The notes: a model not told the origin generated them from the letters alone. Counted from the stretch's first letter, positions 27,329-37,147 are shown. The stretch is 50,278 nucleotides of DNA from Dyadobacter psychrotolerans (GCF_004349265.1 NZ_SMFL01000026.1:1-50278), one strand, 5' to 3'. Numbers and translations are program-made.

Positions 27329-28171
27329 GTGAAAGAAATAGCTTTACTCCTCACGTGCCATAATCGTGTACAGGATACAGTCAGATGTTTAGATTGCCTT
27401 TACAGTTGCATTTTACCTGAGGGAGCTTCCCTAGAGGTTTTCTTAGTTGACGACGGCAGTTCAGACGGAACCGAAGATAAGATAAGATTGCTTTTCCCAT
27501 TTGTCAATGTTATTAAAGGTTCTGGTAATCTTTTCTGGAACAGAGGCATGCATTTAGCCTGGAAAACTGCAATTGCAAAGAAACAATACAATTTTTACTT
27601 ATGGCTAAATGATGATACATTCCTATTTCCGAATGCTATTCAGGTCTTGATTGAATCTTATAATTCTTGCCGCGAAGAAAGCATAGTTTGTGGAAGTACT
27701 TGTTCAAAGCTTGGCAATGATATAACGTATGGCGGATTTTCCAAAATAGGAAATATGCTTTTGAAACCTAATGGAGAGTTACAGAGTTGTGACTTTTTCA
27801 ACGGAAACTGTGTACTGATACCTAATGTTGTTGTAAAAAAAATCGGTATTCTGGACAATAATTTCCATCACGCCTTGGGCGATATGGATTACGGGAGGAG
27901 AGCTGCAAAAGAAAACATAGGGCTATTTATATCACCTTTGTATGTTGGAACCTGTGAAAAGCATGAGGATTACCCTAAATGGTGCTCCCCAAAAGTACCA
28001 GTCTCACAAAGATTCAAACATCTTTATAAATCTTCCTGCGATTCTAATCCACTGCAGCTTTTTATTTTTGAAAACAGACATCATGGTTTTTTTATGGCGG
28101 CCTTCCATTTATTTACAATAAACTTACGAGCACTAATACCACAGATATATAACCAGAGGAAAAAAATCTAA
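27329..28171 (+). CDS. Glycosyltransferase family 2
   Basis: Translation starts at a GTG (27329), giving VKEIALLLTCHNRVQDTVRCLDCLY, the GT2 N-terminal signature; no ATG fits. The 280-residue GT-A protein has VFLVDDGSSDGTEDKI with the first donor-binding Asp, GSGNLFWNRGMHLAW, the YLWLNDDTFLF metal-binding DxD-like motif, and FFNGNCVLIPNVVVKKIG. The sugar is unknown. It lies two bases from the next gene, so the two are co-transcribed. Confidence 0.9.
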   Translation: MKEIALLLTCHNRVQDTVRCLDCLYSCILPEGASLEVFLVDDGSSDGTEDKIRLLFPFVNVIKGSGNLFWNRGMHLAWKTAIAKKQYNFYLWLNDDTFLFPNAIQVLIESYNSCREESIVCGSTCSKLGNDITYGGFSKIGNMLLKPNGELQSCDFFNGNCVLIPNVVVKKIGILDNNFHHALGDMDYGRRAAKENIGLFISPLYVGTCEKHEDYPKWCSPKVPVSQRFKHLYKSSCDSNPLQLFIFENRHHGFFMAAFHLFTINLRALIPQIYNQRKKI

Positions 28172-28172
28172 A

Positions 28173-29297
28173 ATGAAAAAGAAAAAGTTACTTATCTTTC
28201 ATCAGTCTCTGGCTCCATACCGAGTTGATTTCTGGAATAAACTAAATGAACTATTTGATCTAAAACTCTACTTTATTTACCAAAATCATCTTGACCAGAA
28301 ATTCGACCAGGAAAGACTCCGTAATCTTTTGGATTTTACACCTGAATACCTCAATAGCGGGTTAAATGTTGGAGTTAGAGCTTTTCGATGGGGATTTATT
28401 CGCGCAATTCGTCAATTTAATCCGGATATAGTTTTCACATACGAGTACAGCCAGACAACAATCTCGCTTTTCTTGATTAAAAAGTTATATTTTAAAGATT
28501 TTAAACTTTTTACAATTTGTGATGACAGTCTACACATTGCTGAAACATGCAGCGGTGCCAGAAAATCAATGCGTAATTATTTAATTAGTAAATTGGATGG
28601 AATAATACTTCCAAACAAGAATGTTGCTGATTGGTACAAACTGCAATTTACTGTAATTGGAAAGGTGCTTGTCTTTCCAATTATAGCGAAGGGAGAAATT
28701 TTTCGAAATAACTTAACGAATGTTTTACCATTTACAAATAGATTGATCCAACAGCACTCGTTGACTGGTTGTAAATGTGTATTTTTTGTTGGTCGGTTGG
28801 CTCCCGAAAAAGGAGTTGATAGACTTATACAATCATTTAGCATGGTTTGTCAGGTACATAAGGATATTAAACTCATAGTTATTGGAGAAGGATCAGAAAA
28901 AATGTCATTGCAGCAATCAGCAAGTAAGCTAGGCATTGAAAAAGATGTTTATTTCGTTGGTAGGTACGAAGGAGATGATTTACTTGCCTGGTATAATATC
29001 GGACAAATATTTGTACTTGCAAGTCATTATGAGCCTTTTGGCGCAGTAGTTAACGAGGCTTTATTATCCGGTGCTTTTGTAATTTGTTCAACGAACGCAG
29101 GAGCTTCATCCCTTATAAGTCCTGGTGATAATGGTGAGTTATTTAGTCCGTATGATACTGTGGAGTTAGGTAAACTTTTGGACGACAAACTGGAAGATAT
29201 AATGCCTGTCGAAGAAATGAAGGAAATACGCTCATCAAAAATGCTTTCGTTTTTTGATGAGTATATGGACAAGCTATTTATAAATCTTACCAATTAG
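28173..29297 (+). CDS. Glycosyltransferase family 4
   Basis: The 374-residue GT-B protein starts MKKKKLLIFHQSLAPYRVDFW, a variant of the APYR motif that many capsule GT4 enzymes share. It has the donor domain with CVFFVGRLAPEKGVDRLIQSF, LIVIGEGSEKMSL and VLASHYEPFGAVVNEALLSGAFVICS, with the E-x7-E motif. It begins two bases after the GT2 gene. Donor and acceptor are unknown. Confidence 0.9.
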   Translation: MKKKKLLIFHQSLAPYRVDFWNKLNELFDLKLYFIYQNHLDQKFDQERLRNLLDFTPEYLNSGLNVGVRAFRWGFIRAIRQFNPDIVFTYEYSQTTISLFLIKKLYFKDFKLFTICDDSLHIAETCSGARKSMRNYLISKLDGIILPNKNVADWYKLQFTVIGKVLVFPIIAKGEIFRNNLTNVLPFTNRLIQQHSLTGCKCVFFVGRLAPEKGVDRLIQSFSMVCQVHKDIKLIVIGEGSEKMSLQQSASKLGIEKDVYFVGRYEGDDLLAWYNIGQIFVLASHYEPFGAVVNEALLSGAFVICSTNAGASSLISPGDNGELFSPYDTVELGKLLDDKLEDIMPVEEMKEIRSSKMLSFFDEYMDKLFINLTN

Positions 29298-29306
29298 ACA
29301 ACAGTT

Positions 29307-29867
29307 ATGTTCGGAGTAATTATTGGAGTTATAAAGACTTTGAGAGACTTGTATTTTGTCAAGATAAGATGGCGCAAGTACAGTATAGGACAAGGCTTTC
29401 ATGCGGGAGCAAGAGTTCGGCTGTGGGCAAGAAAAACTTTGGTCATAGGCAAAGACTTTTATATTGGAAGGGATTCGTTTATCGAAACTGATTGTGTGAT
29501 AGGAGATTATGTTATTGTAGCAAATAAAGTGGGAGTAGTTGGCAAATATGATCATCATTTTCAGTATGTGGGTATCCCTATTAGGAAAGCACCGGCAATT
29601 CGAGACGGCAACTATAATTGGAAGGGCACTGATCTACTTACAAAGATAGGTGACGACGTTTGGATTGGTTATGGCGTAACAGTCATGGGTGGTGTTACAA
29701 TTAATAATGGCGCAATCATCGCCGCAGGGGCGGTCGTCACAAAGGATGTTGAACCCTATTCAATTTATGGGGGAAATCCAGCAAAAAAGATACGTGAACG
29801 GTTTGACAATAAAGAAGATTTGGAAAATCATCTTAAACTGATGAAAAGATTTTACAACGAAGGTTAG
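29307..29867 (+). CDS. Hexapeptide-repeat acyltransferase
   Basis: The 186-residue left-handed beta-helix protein has repeats from LWARKTLVIGKDFYIGRDSFI to IGDYVIVANKVGVVG. A KYDHHFQYVGIP loop carries His residues, and IGDDVWIGYGVTVMGGVTINNGAIIAAGAVVTKDVEPYSIYGGNPAKKI ends the domain; I list this last stretch as separate motifs because the residues run on. It is the third acyltransferase of the locus and lies 9 bp after the GT4 gene. It probably adds an acetyl or other acyl group to the capsule. Confidence 0.88.
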   Translation: MFGVIIGVIKTLRDLYFVKIRWRKYSIGQGFHAGARVRLWARKTLVIGKDFYIGRDSFIETDCVIGDYVIVANKVGVVGKYDHHFQYVGIPIRKAPAIRDGNYNWKGTDLLTKIGDDVWIGYGVTVMGGVTINNGAIIAAGAVVTKDVEPYSIYGGNPAKKIRERFDNKEDLENHLKLMKRFYNEG

Positions 29868-30092
29868 TGCGATTAAATCGATACTTAGGTTGATTTAGAA
29901 TATAATTGGAATAAAAATCTGTTTAATCATTTAAAATGACCAAATCGAACTCTAAACTAAAAATTCATTAAATTGAAAAATAGTGCTCAACTGCTCAATT
30001 GGACTTGCTCAGTTGAAATTACAAATTTGCCATTGTGATTTGTCTTCACTCTCATAGTTATATTGAAAGTTAACTCAACGTTTTTTTAAATT

Positions 30093-31637
30093 ATGCGATA
30101 TGTATTATTAATATGCATCATTCTACAAGTTAATTGCTTTGGGCAAGATTCATCTGGAATTAATACAGATACTCTTAATCCGGTTTTAACTATGTTACCT
30201 AATAAACAACTTCACGGGTTTATATCTGTGAATGGTATTGCTACCTCCCACAATTCCGTTCCATTTTGGATGAGAAGTCAACAATATGGAAGTATACCAT
30301 TAAGTGGCGCATCCGCTTCTGTATCAGGCATGATTTTGAAAAATTACCATCCTGCGGGGCAAAAAAAGCTACTTGATTGGGGTGCAGCCGCTGAGGGACG
30401 ATTGAACGCTGGTACCAAGATTGATGCTATTCTCGTTCAAAGCTATGTAAAGGTAAGATTAGGCATATTTCAGCTCAAGGCGGGGAGGTCTCGGGACTTA
30501 ACAGGGTTAGTAGATTCAACGCTATCAAGCGGTGCTTTTGCTGTATCAGGCAATTCCCTAGGAATTCCAAAGATTGAAATTAGCATTCCAGAATATTGGA
30601 GTATTCCATTTACCAAAGAACTATTTTCAATAAAAGGAAATTTGTCACATGGCTGGTTGGGTAACTATAGTTTAAGAACTGCATCACAAATTCCGTATGC
30701 CGTGGATACTATTAAAGCATATTATCATCAAAAATCATTTTATGCAAGGTTGGGCAAACCAGCCTGGAAGACTAAAATTTATGGTGGATTTAATCATCAG
30801 GTGATGTGGGGTAATGAAAAAAAAATTTTCCCGCAAGGCTACGAACTATCTAATTTAGAAACATACAAGTATGTTTTTTTAGGCAAGGCATATGGTAACC
30901 AAATTGTTCTAACTTCTAAAATAGGAAATCAACTGGGGACGATTGACCAAGCAGTTGAATTCAATTATAATTTGAACGGCCATGACATTATTGTTACAGG
31001 ATATCATCAGTTTTTCTATGATATTGGTGGTCTATATCATCTCACAAACATAAAAGATGGGTTATGGGGATTAAGTTTAAAGAACAACAAAACTGAACGA
31101 TACAAAAAATTCTTCTTAAAAAAGATTCTGTTTGAATTCTTTAACTCGAAAAGTCAGGGAGGGGAAGCGGATTCTAAGGCAACCCCCTCTGGCGCAGAAG
31201 ATTATTATAACAATTACTTATATTATAAAGGATGGTCCTACAAAGGGCAAAATATAGGAAATGCTTTGATTACCAGCAAAAATGAAATACGTGAAGATTT
31301 ACCTCAAAATGCCACTGAATATTTCTCTAATAATCGGGTAGTTGCGATCCATTCTGGATCAATCTGGACCTACGGACAATGGGATATTAAAGCTTTAATG
31401 ACATATTCATGGAATTATGGTACTTATTCAACGAGCCCGGTAGCAAAATCTGTTGGAGGCAAAATAGTTTATAATAAGCCACCCTATTTTTACCAAGTAA
31501 ACCAGTTTTCTGGTCTTCTTGAAACTAGCAGGTTACTAAAAAATGGCTACAGCCTCGGCGTAATTATCGCAATTGATCGAGGGTATTTGATCGACAATTC
31601 ATTAGGTGGCTCCATTAATATATCTAAAACTTGGTAA
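30093..31637 (+). CDS. wzi: Capsule assembly protein Wzi-like, outer membrane
   Basis: The 514-residue protein has a signal peptide (MRYVLLICIILQVNCFGQ) and a mature N-terminal segment LHGFISVNGIATSHNSVPFWMRSQQYG that matches the Bacteroidota Wzi family. The rest has alternating strands of a beta-barrel (KVRLGIFQLKAGRSRDLTG, ISIPEYWSIPF) with extracellular loops. Wzi proteins bind capsule at the outer surface and help anchor it. It is followed by the WecG/TagA gene, whose ATG overlaps the stop codon by one base. Confidence 0.85.
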   Translation: MRYVLLICIILQVNCFGQDSSGINTDTLNPVLTMLPNKQLHGFISVNGIATSHNSVPFWMRSQQYGSIPLSGASASVSGMILKNYHPAGQKKLLDWGAAAEGRLNAGTKIDAILVQSYVKVRLGIFQLKAGRSRDLTGLVDSTLSSGAFAVSGNSLGIPKIEISIPEYWSIPFTKELFSIKGNLSHGWLGNYSLRTASQIPYAVDTIKAYYHQKSFYARLGKPAWKTKIYGGFNHQVMWGNEKKIFPQGYELSNLETYKYVFLGKAYGNQIVLTSKIGNQLGTIDQAVEFNYNLNGHDIIVTGYHQFFYDIGGLYHLTNIKDGLWGLSLKNNKTERYKKFFLKKILFEFFNSKSQGGEADSKATPSGAEDYYNNYLYYKGWSYKGQNIGNALITSKNEIREDLPQNATEYFSNNRVVAIHSGSIWTYGQWDIKALMTYSWNYGTYSTSPVAKSVGGKIVYNKPPYFYQVNQFSGLLETSRLLKNGYSLGVIIAIDRGYLIDNSLGGSINISKTW

Positions 31638-32392
31638 TGTTACCTAAAATAAAGCAGAGATTATTTAGTATAGATATCACTATCGCCCCTTACGCATCGT
31701 TTATAGATAGGCTTATTGAAATGGCGGTTTCTGGTGTGTCTAGTTACACTTGCGTAGCAAATGTGCATATGCTTGTAGAAGCATATAAAGACTCTTCTTT
31801 CGCAGAGGTCGTCAACGGAGCGGATTTGATCACACCGGACGGAGTTCCGCTTACGGTAGCTCTTAAATTATTAAACGGAGTCCGTCAGGAAAGGGTAGCC
31901 GGTATGGATTTACTACCAGACTTACTATTGGAATCGGAAAAAAAATTAATACCTGTTTATTTTTATGGAGGCACCAAAGACATGTTAATAGCAACGGAAC
32001 AGTATTGCCTCAAAAAGTATCCTCTGTTAAAGATTGCCGGAATGTACAGTCCGCCGTTTCGCCCTTTAACAGAGAATGAGACAAATACTGTATTAAATCA
32101 AATTAATGAAAGTAATGCGAAATTCGTTTTTGTAGCCTTGGGATGTCCAAAACAAGAAAATTGGATGGCGTCTATGCGAGGGCGGATAAATGCCTCTATG
32201 ATAGGAATTGGCGGAGCGCTTCCAGTAATGATAGGCACTCAAAAACGTGCGCCAAAATGGATGCAAGATACAGGTTTAGAATGGCTTTATAGGTTAATGC
32301 AAGAGCCTAGGCGGCTCTTTAAGCGATATGCGGTTACTAACTCTGTATTTCTCTTTCTTCTATTTAAGGCATATTTTAAACCAAGAATTTAA
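31637..32392 (+). CDS. WecG/TagA/CpsF family glycosyltransferase
   Basis: The ATG at 31637 overlaps the stop of the wzi-like gene by one base (TAATG); an upstream TTG is less likely. The 252-residue protein has the GT26 signatures TPDGVPLTVALKLLNGVRQERVAG, YFYGGTKDML, KFVFVALGCPKQENWM and IGGALPVMIGTQKRAPKWM, with C-terminal GLEWLYRLMQEPRRLFKRY. The family transfers N-acetylmannosaminuronate, N-acetylmannosamine or similar sugars onto lipid-linked acceptors. The donor cannot be told from the sequence. Confidence 0.93.
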   Translation: MLPKIKQRLFSIDITIAPYASFIDRLIEMAVSGVSSYTCVANVHMLVEAYKDSSFAEVVNGADLITPDGVPLTVALKLLNGVRQERVAGMDLLPDLLLESEKKLIPVYFYGGTKDMLIATEQYCLKKYPLLKIAGMYSPPFRPLTENETNTVLNQINESNAKFVFVALGCPKQENWMASMRGRINASMIGIGGALPVMIGTQKRAPKWMQDTGLEWLYRLMQEPRRLFKRYAVTNSVFLFLLFKAYFKPRI

Positions 32393-32511
32393 ATTAAAAA
32401 GTATATTGAATACCTCCCCTAGTATGAGACCTTCTGCAACTTATAATGTATTGTTTCTGCAAGGTAATGGCCCAATTTCCCTTAAAACTTTCCACGTCAA
32501 CTAAAAACAAT

Positions 32512-33723
32512 ATGAAGACCATAGCATTATTTGCTTTTGCTTGTGATCCCTCACTTGGTTCCGAACCTGGAAATGGTTGGAGCTGGGTTAGCGGGCTTGC
32601 ACAGAAAGGTTATCAGATACACTGCTTCACAAGATCCAGCGGAAAAGAAAATATTGACAAAAAACCTAAAATAGAAAATGTTACCTTCCATTATGTCACA
32701 CTTCCTTTTGGTTTTGAAAAGCTTTTTGCGTCTTCTACGCCGGGAATGTATTTATATTATATTATATGGCAATACACCGCTTACAGGACATGTAAACATT
32801 TAAGCAAAAAGATAATTTTTGATGTTGCTCACCATGTAACCTGGGGAAGCACGCAAATGGGATCTTTTATATACAAACTTGGTATCCCCTTCATATTTGG
32901 GCCAGCAGGTGGCGGTCAAGTTGCTCCAGAAGCATTTAAAAAATATTTCCTGAATCATTGGGATGCTGAAGTTAAAAGAGAAAAAGTTTCAAAATGGTTA
33001 TTAAAATATAATCCAGCATGTAAAAAAATGCTAAAAGAGGCTCAGGTTGTTCTTTCCTCCAATCCGGATACAATGAGAATGGTGCAAAAGGCAGGAGCTA
33101 AAAATGTAGTGTTATCATTTGATGCCACAGTACCAAACTGGTTTATTCCTGCATCGCATATTCGAAGAAACACAGAACGTGGCAAACTTAAATTATTATG
33201 GGTTGGTCGATTTATGCCTCGTAAAGGATTACTTCTAGTGATTGAAGTCATGAAAGCACTAAAGGATTTCCCGGGAATAACCTTGTCTGTTGTAGGAGAC
33301 GGTGAAATGAAATCCGCATTTTTAGACAAAGTTGAAGATTACCAACTAAACGACACAGTATTTTGGATGGGTAAAGTTCCTTACGAAGATGTAATTGGTT
33401 ACTATAAATCTCATGACGCTTTTATTTTCACTTCGTTAAGGGATTCCGGTCCTGCCCAACTGGTTGAAGCGATGGCTTACAGTCTGCCTATAATCACGAT
33501 CAACCTCCATGGTCAGGCAATTCTTGTATCTGATCAGAGGGGTACTAAATGCGATTGCGAAACACCGGAAATAGCAATAGACTCTTTACGTAATGCTGTT
33601 TTAGAATTATCAGAGGATCCAGAACTGTTACAACAAAAGAGTATAGGAGCATTTACATTTGCAAAAGAACAAACCTGGGACAAGAAAATTGATTCAATAG
33701 TTAGCAATTACTATCCGATATAA
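32512..33723 (+). CDS. Glycosyltransferase family 4
   Basis: The open frame extends to 32446, but the conserved domain begins at the ATG at 32512 (MKTIALFAFACDPSLGSEPG), so I start there; the protein has 403 residues. GSEPGNGWSW is the typical N-terminal GT4 motif. The C-terminal domain has LLWVGRFMPRKGLLLVIEVM, LSVVGDGEMKSAF and TSLRDSGPAQLVEAMAYSLPI, with E residues of the donor site. It lies 120 bp after the WecG-like gene. The sugar is unknown. Confidence 0.9.
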   Translation: MKTIALFAFACDPSLGSEPGNGWSWVSGLAQKGYQIHCFTRSSGKENIDKKPKIENVTFHYVTLPFGFEKLFASSTPGMYLYYIIWQYTAYRTCKHLSKKIIFDVAHHVTWGSTQMGSFIYKLGIPFIFGPAGGGQVAPEAFKKYFLNHWDAEVKREKVSKWLLKYNPACKKMLKEAQVVLSSNPDTMRMVQKAGAKNVVLSFDATVPNWFIPASHIRRNTERGKLKLLWVGRFMPRKGLLLVIEVMKALKDFPGITLSVVGDGEMKSAFLDKVEDYQLNDTVFWMGKVPYEDVIGYYKSHDAFIFTSLRDSGPAQLVEAMAYSLPIITINLHGQAILVSDQRGTKCDCETPEIAIDSLRNAVLELSEDPELLQQKSIGAFTFAKEQTWDKKIDSIVSNYYPI

Positions 33724-33953
33724 ATAGCATGGAACTTTTTTAGCAAGAATCTCTTACAGAATATGGAATACTTAAAAACCGTGCGCTGACTAATTGTTTT
33801 GATTTCGGAAACAGAAAATGCATGTTTTAGGATTGTAGACTAATTCTAATATTTAACGATATCTTTCTGGCAAAGCAAGCATTTGGATAAGCTCATAACG
33901 TTTAAGAAAAAAACATTGATGATTTTAATTTGTAACTCTTATATATTAAACAT

Positions 33954-35300
33954 ATGAGCAAGTTTCTTGCTATGGCTTTCATTCTTCTGTCGCAATTCGC
34001 TAATGCCCAGGCTTTTTCAAGTGGAGGCAGTGCGAGTGATGGCATCCTCAACGCGTTTGAAAATCCGGCACTGCTGCAATTGGGTAAAAGTAAGGCTTGG
34101 TCAGCAAATGTAATGTATTTTGAGGTATCAGCCGGGTCAAATACCGCTTCTTTGTCCACAGCGAATTTAGGAAGAATAAATGCAGATTTTTTTCGCCGGA
34201 AGATATTAGGGGAATCAAAAGTATCCTCAGGGTTAGGGCTTGTAGAGGTACTGGGTCCCTCGTTGTCTATCAATCTCACAGATAAATTGGCAATGGGGTT
34301 GTCGACAAGAAGTCGGCTTCACGCCAATTACTCGGAAGTCAATGGTCGTCTGATTTCCGAAATTGGTGAAGTTGTGAAACAGGTGAAGGAATATCCACAT
34401 GTCATTCCTAAGTCTGAACCCATGCGTACTTCCATAGCCGTTTTTAATGAAATTGGCTTATCAGCTGCTTACCAGGTTTTTAAATCTAACATGCACGAAA
34501 TTTCTTTCGGCACTACCTTAAATTTCATAAATGGCATCGGTCATACTTCAATTGATGTCTCTGATTTTCAGGGCATATTGAATACAACAAATATTTATAG
34601 TTATCTAACAAATTCCAAAGGTGAGGTTGCTACGAGATCGGGAGGAAAACTACTAGACCAAATTAGGCTAACAAATTTTTTCCGATTTGAAAAGGCCAGT
34701 CTGGGGGCAGATTTTGGTCTCAGTTACTCTTTTAGAAAAACTGCCATCCAGGCATATAAGTTTAGAATCGGTATATCAATAACTGACATTGGATCAATAA
34801 GATATAAAGCAGATAGTATTTACAGCAAGTCTTATGATATTAATATATCCAGTTCCGAGCGTCTGTATTTTAATAATAATTTCAAAAATTCTTCTTTCAG
34901 CGAAACCGCCAGAGTTTTCGACACTTATCCAGAACTTTTTACTCCAACAAAAAACAATAATGACCTTTATAAGGTGCCACTACCTACAACTTTACGAATA
35001 CAAGCTGATTACATTTTTTCTCCCAACATTTCGATTAGCGGAAACATCCTTACCAGTCTGAGAAAAAAGGGTATTACCGGTAGCCTGTATAATCTTGCAA
35101 CGGTGAATGTTATCCCTAGATGGGATAAAGCAGATATGACGTTTTTCCTGCCACTTACTATTCAGGAATATACCGGGTTAGCAGTGGGTGCAGGATTGCG
35201 TTACAAAGGATTGTACATTACCAGCAAAAATCTAATTTCGCTGCTTTTCGGCACAAAACAAGTTGATTTACGTTGTGGATTCCTTATTAGGTCTAAATAG
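33954..35300 (+). CDS. Outer-membrane protein, DUF5723-like
   Basis: The 448-residue protein has a signal peptide (MSKFLAMAFILLSQFANAQ). It then has AFSSGGSASDGILNAFENPALLQLG, resembling outer-membrane channel proteins such as the PorV/FadL type or DUF5723. The body consists of many amphipathic strands (LGLVEVLGPSLSINLTDKLAMGLSTRSRL). I cannot link it to one family with certainty. Its position at the end of the capsule locus suggests an envelope function, but this is inference. Confidence 0.65.
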   Translation: MSKFLAMAFILLSQFANAQAFSSGGSASDGILNAFENPALLQLGKSKAWSANVMYFEVSAGSNTASLSTANLGRINADFFRRKILGESKVSSGLGLVEVLGPSLSINLTDKLAMGLSTRSRLHANYSEVNGRLISEIGEVVKQVKEYPHVIPKSEPMRTSIAVFNEIGLSAAYQVFKSNMHEISFGTTLNFINGIGHTSIDVSDFQGILNTTNIYSYLTNSKGEVATRSGGKLLDQIRLTNFFRFEKASLGADFGLSYSFRKTAIQAYKFRIGISITDIGSIRYKADSIYSKSYDINISSSERLYFNNNFKNSSFSETARVFDTYPELFTPTKNNNDLYKVPLPTTLRIQADYIFSPNISISGNILTSLRKKGITGSLYNLATVNVIPRWDKADMTFFLPLTIQEYTGLAVGAGLRYKGLYITSKNLISLLFGTKQVDLRCGFLIRSK

Positions 35301-35648
35301 TATCCTGTTCGTTTCCTTATCAATACTTCACGTCTATAATAGTCCGTATTGCTCACAGTGCTACCGAATTTAGAGATATTACCTATTTGTTCGATCAGCG
35401 GTAGGCTTACAACATTTTATGATGCGCATGTAGGACAGTGTCAAAGACACTGATAAGCCAACAACTTCAAAGTATTTCTTAAAAACATAGAAATTTTCTT
35501 CAAATTATACCACAAAACTATAATTTTGTAGTATTACTTTGTAGAGTAGAAATGTTAACTTTGTGTTCAGAAGTTACATCTCAACTTAGTGTAATACTCC
35601 ACGTCAAAATCAATGCTTTAAATAACACTTAGCCTTACCCACAGATCG
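35301..35648. other. Intergenic spacer with a possible promoter
   Basis: No gene is supported in this AT-rich stretch. TAACTTTG at 35556-35563 matches the -7 consensus TAnnTTTG, but the nearest upstream TTG boxes are too close or too far for a good spacing. Confidence 0.4.
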
Positions 35649-36620
35649 ATGACACTAGCCCCAGTACTTTTATTTGTCTACAACAGATTAGACACATTGA
35701 AACAAACAGTCGCTACGTTGCAACTTAACGTCTTAGCGCCCGAAAGCGAATTATTTATTTTCTCAGATGCAGCTAAACATGAGAAAGACCGAATTGTAGT
35801 AGGGCAGATCAGAGATTATATTAAAACCATTGACGGGTTTCGACGTATTTCCGTTTGCGAAGCACAATCAAACAAAGGACTTGCAAAGTCAATCATAAAT
35901 GGTGTGAATCAGGTACTCAAAGAGCATGACCAAGTAATTGTTCTTGAAGATGATTTATTAACAACTCCTAACTTTTTAACGTTCATGAATAAAAGTTTGG
36001 AAAGATATAAATATGATAATAAAGTATTTTCAATCTCCGGTTATTCTTTTGACTTGGGAGAAATAGACGGCGAGGAGAATTATTTACTAAACCGAGGTTG
36101 GTCTTGGGGATGGGCTACTTGGTCAAATAGATGGAATACAGTAGATTGGCTTGTGAGTGATTATCATAGTTTTGCTGCTGATGCACAAGCAAGAAGAAAC
36201 TTTGCACGCGGAGGATCGGACTTAAATAAGATGTTGGATAATCAGTTAAATGGAAAACTTGATTCGTGGGCTATAAGATGGTTTTATCATCAATTTCGTA
36301 CCGGAGGATTGACGTTATATCCCGTGAAGTCAAAAGTGTATAATATCGGATTTGGGGAGCGTGCTACGCATACTACAGGTTCGGACAGAAGATACAAGCC
36401 AAGAATAGATACAGACCTACGCACCGATTTCATATTTCCTGACTCAATATCCATCCATCAACAGTTTCAACAACGGTTTCAAAGTCGAATGGGCTGGATA
36501 TCACGTGTTATTTCAAAATGCGAAACCTTGATCTTTTATTTTTCAAGGTGGTTTAATAATTATGAGACTGCCAATCCACAGAAATCTGTTGTATTGGATG
36601 AAGCGACCATTCGTAACTAG
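35649..36620 (+). CDS. Glycosyltransferase, GT2-like sugar transferase
   Basis: The 323-residue protein starts MTLAPVLLFVYNRLDTLKQTV and has LFIFSDAAKHEKDRIVVGQIR, then a DxD-like VIVLEDDLLTTPNFL and an aromatic-rich NRGWSWGWATWSNRWN segment. This set is typical of a Bacteroidota GT2-type family related to the GNT-I fold. The donor is unknown. It is the last capsule-type gene. The 36.6-37.2 kb boundary just beyond is taken up by an IS256 remnant, so the locus may have been shortened on this side. Confidence 0.85.
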   Translation: MTLAPVLLFVYNRLDTLKQTVATLQLNVLAPESELFIFSDAAKHEKDRIVVGQIRDYIKTIDGFRRISVCEAQSNKGLAKSIINGVNQVLKEHDQVIVLEDDLLTTPNFLTFMNKSLERYKYDNKVFSISGYSFDLGEIDGEENYLLNRGWSWGWATWSNRWNTVDWLVSDYHSFAADAQARRNFARGGSDLNKMLDNQLNGKLDSWAIRWFYHQFRTGGLTLYPVKSKVYNIGFGERATHTTGSDRRYKPRIDTDLRTDFIFPDSISIHQQFQQRFQSRMGWISRVISKCETLIFYFSRWFNNYETANPQKSVVLDEATIRN

Positions 36621-36696
36621 AATAAGAATTAGTAGCTAGAATAAGAAAGTGCCAGCATATTGTTATTCTAGTTAAGTTAGTTTCTGACGTGGTTTA

Positions 36697-37147
36697 GAGA
36701 CTGTAAAATGAACTCTGTCTCAAAGTTTTAACTTTACTACAGAAAATGGAAAAGACGGAATTCGAACAGATGCGCGATAAGGCGCTCGAACAGTTGATGA
36801 AAGGACAATCATTAACTAGTAAAGACGGGGTTTTCGCTCCGCTACTTCAACCATTTTTAGCAAGTGCTCTCGAGTCGGAAATGAACACCCATCTCAGTGA
36901 TCAGGAGCGGGAATCCGGCAATAAGCGAAATGGCAAAGGTAGCAAACGCTTAAAAACGATGTCTGGTAAAATTACATTAACTACACCAGAAGATAGAAAG
37001 GCTACTTTTTCGCCGCAAATTGTCAAGAAACACGAAACCGTCCTGGCTGAAAATCTGGCTCCTCAAATTATTGGATTATACAGCAAGGGAATGAGTTTTC
37101 AAGATATATCTGACCACATCCAACAAATGTATGATGTTGAAATATCT
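36697..37147 (+). mobile_element. IS256-family element, left part only (host of nested insertions)
   Basis: The likely left end is GAGACTGTAAAATG at 36697, where GAGAC and GTCTC bracket the start. The transposase start and N-terminal part follow. The element stops where the IS66 begins at 37148. Its right part is not found in the window. Two direct repeats (CTAGAATAAGAA) lie just before it, around 36617 and 36637. Confidence 0.6.
36746..37147 (+). pseudogene. IS256-family transposase, N-terminal fragment
   Basis: The frame gives MEKTEFEQMRDKALEQLMKGQ and the family's KRNGKGSKRLKTMSGKITL and FSPQIVKKHETVLAENL motifs. It ends at IQQMYDVEIS just before the conserved catalytic part. The following codons come from the IS66 end, which adds a few residues and a stop. 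About one third of a full transposase (roughly 400 residues) is left, without the later DDE residues, so it is not functional. Confidence 0.85.
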
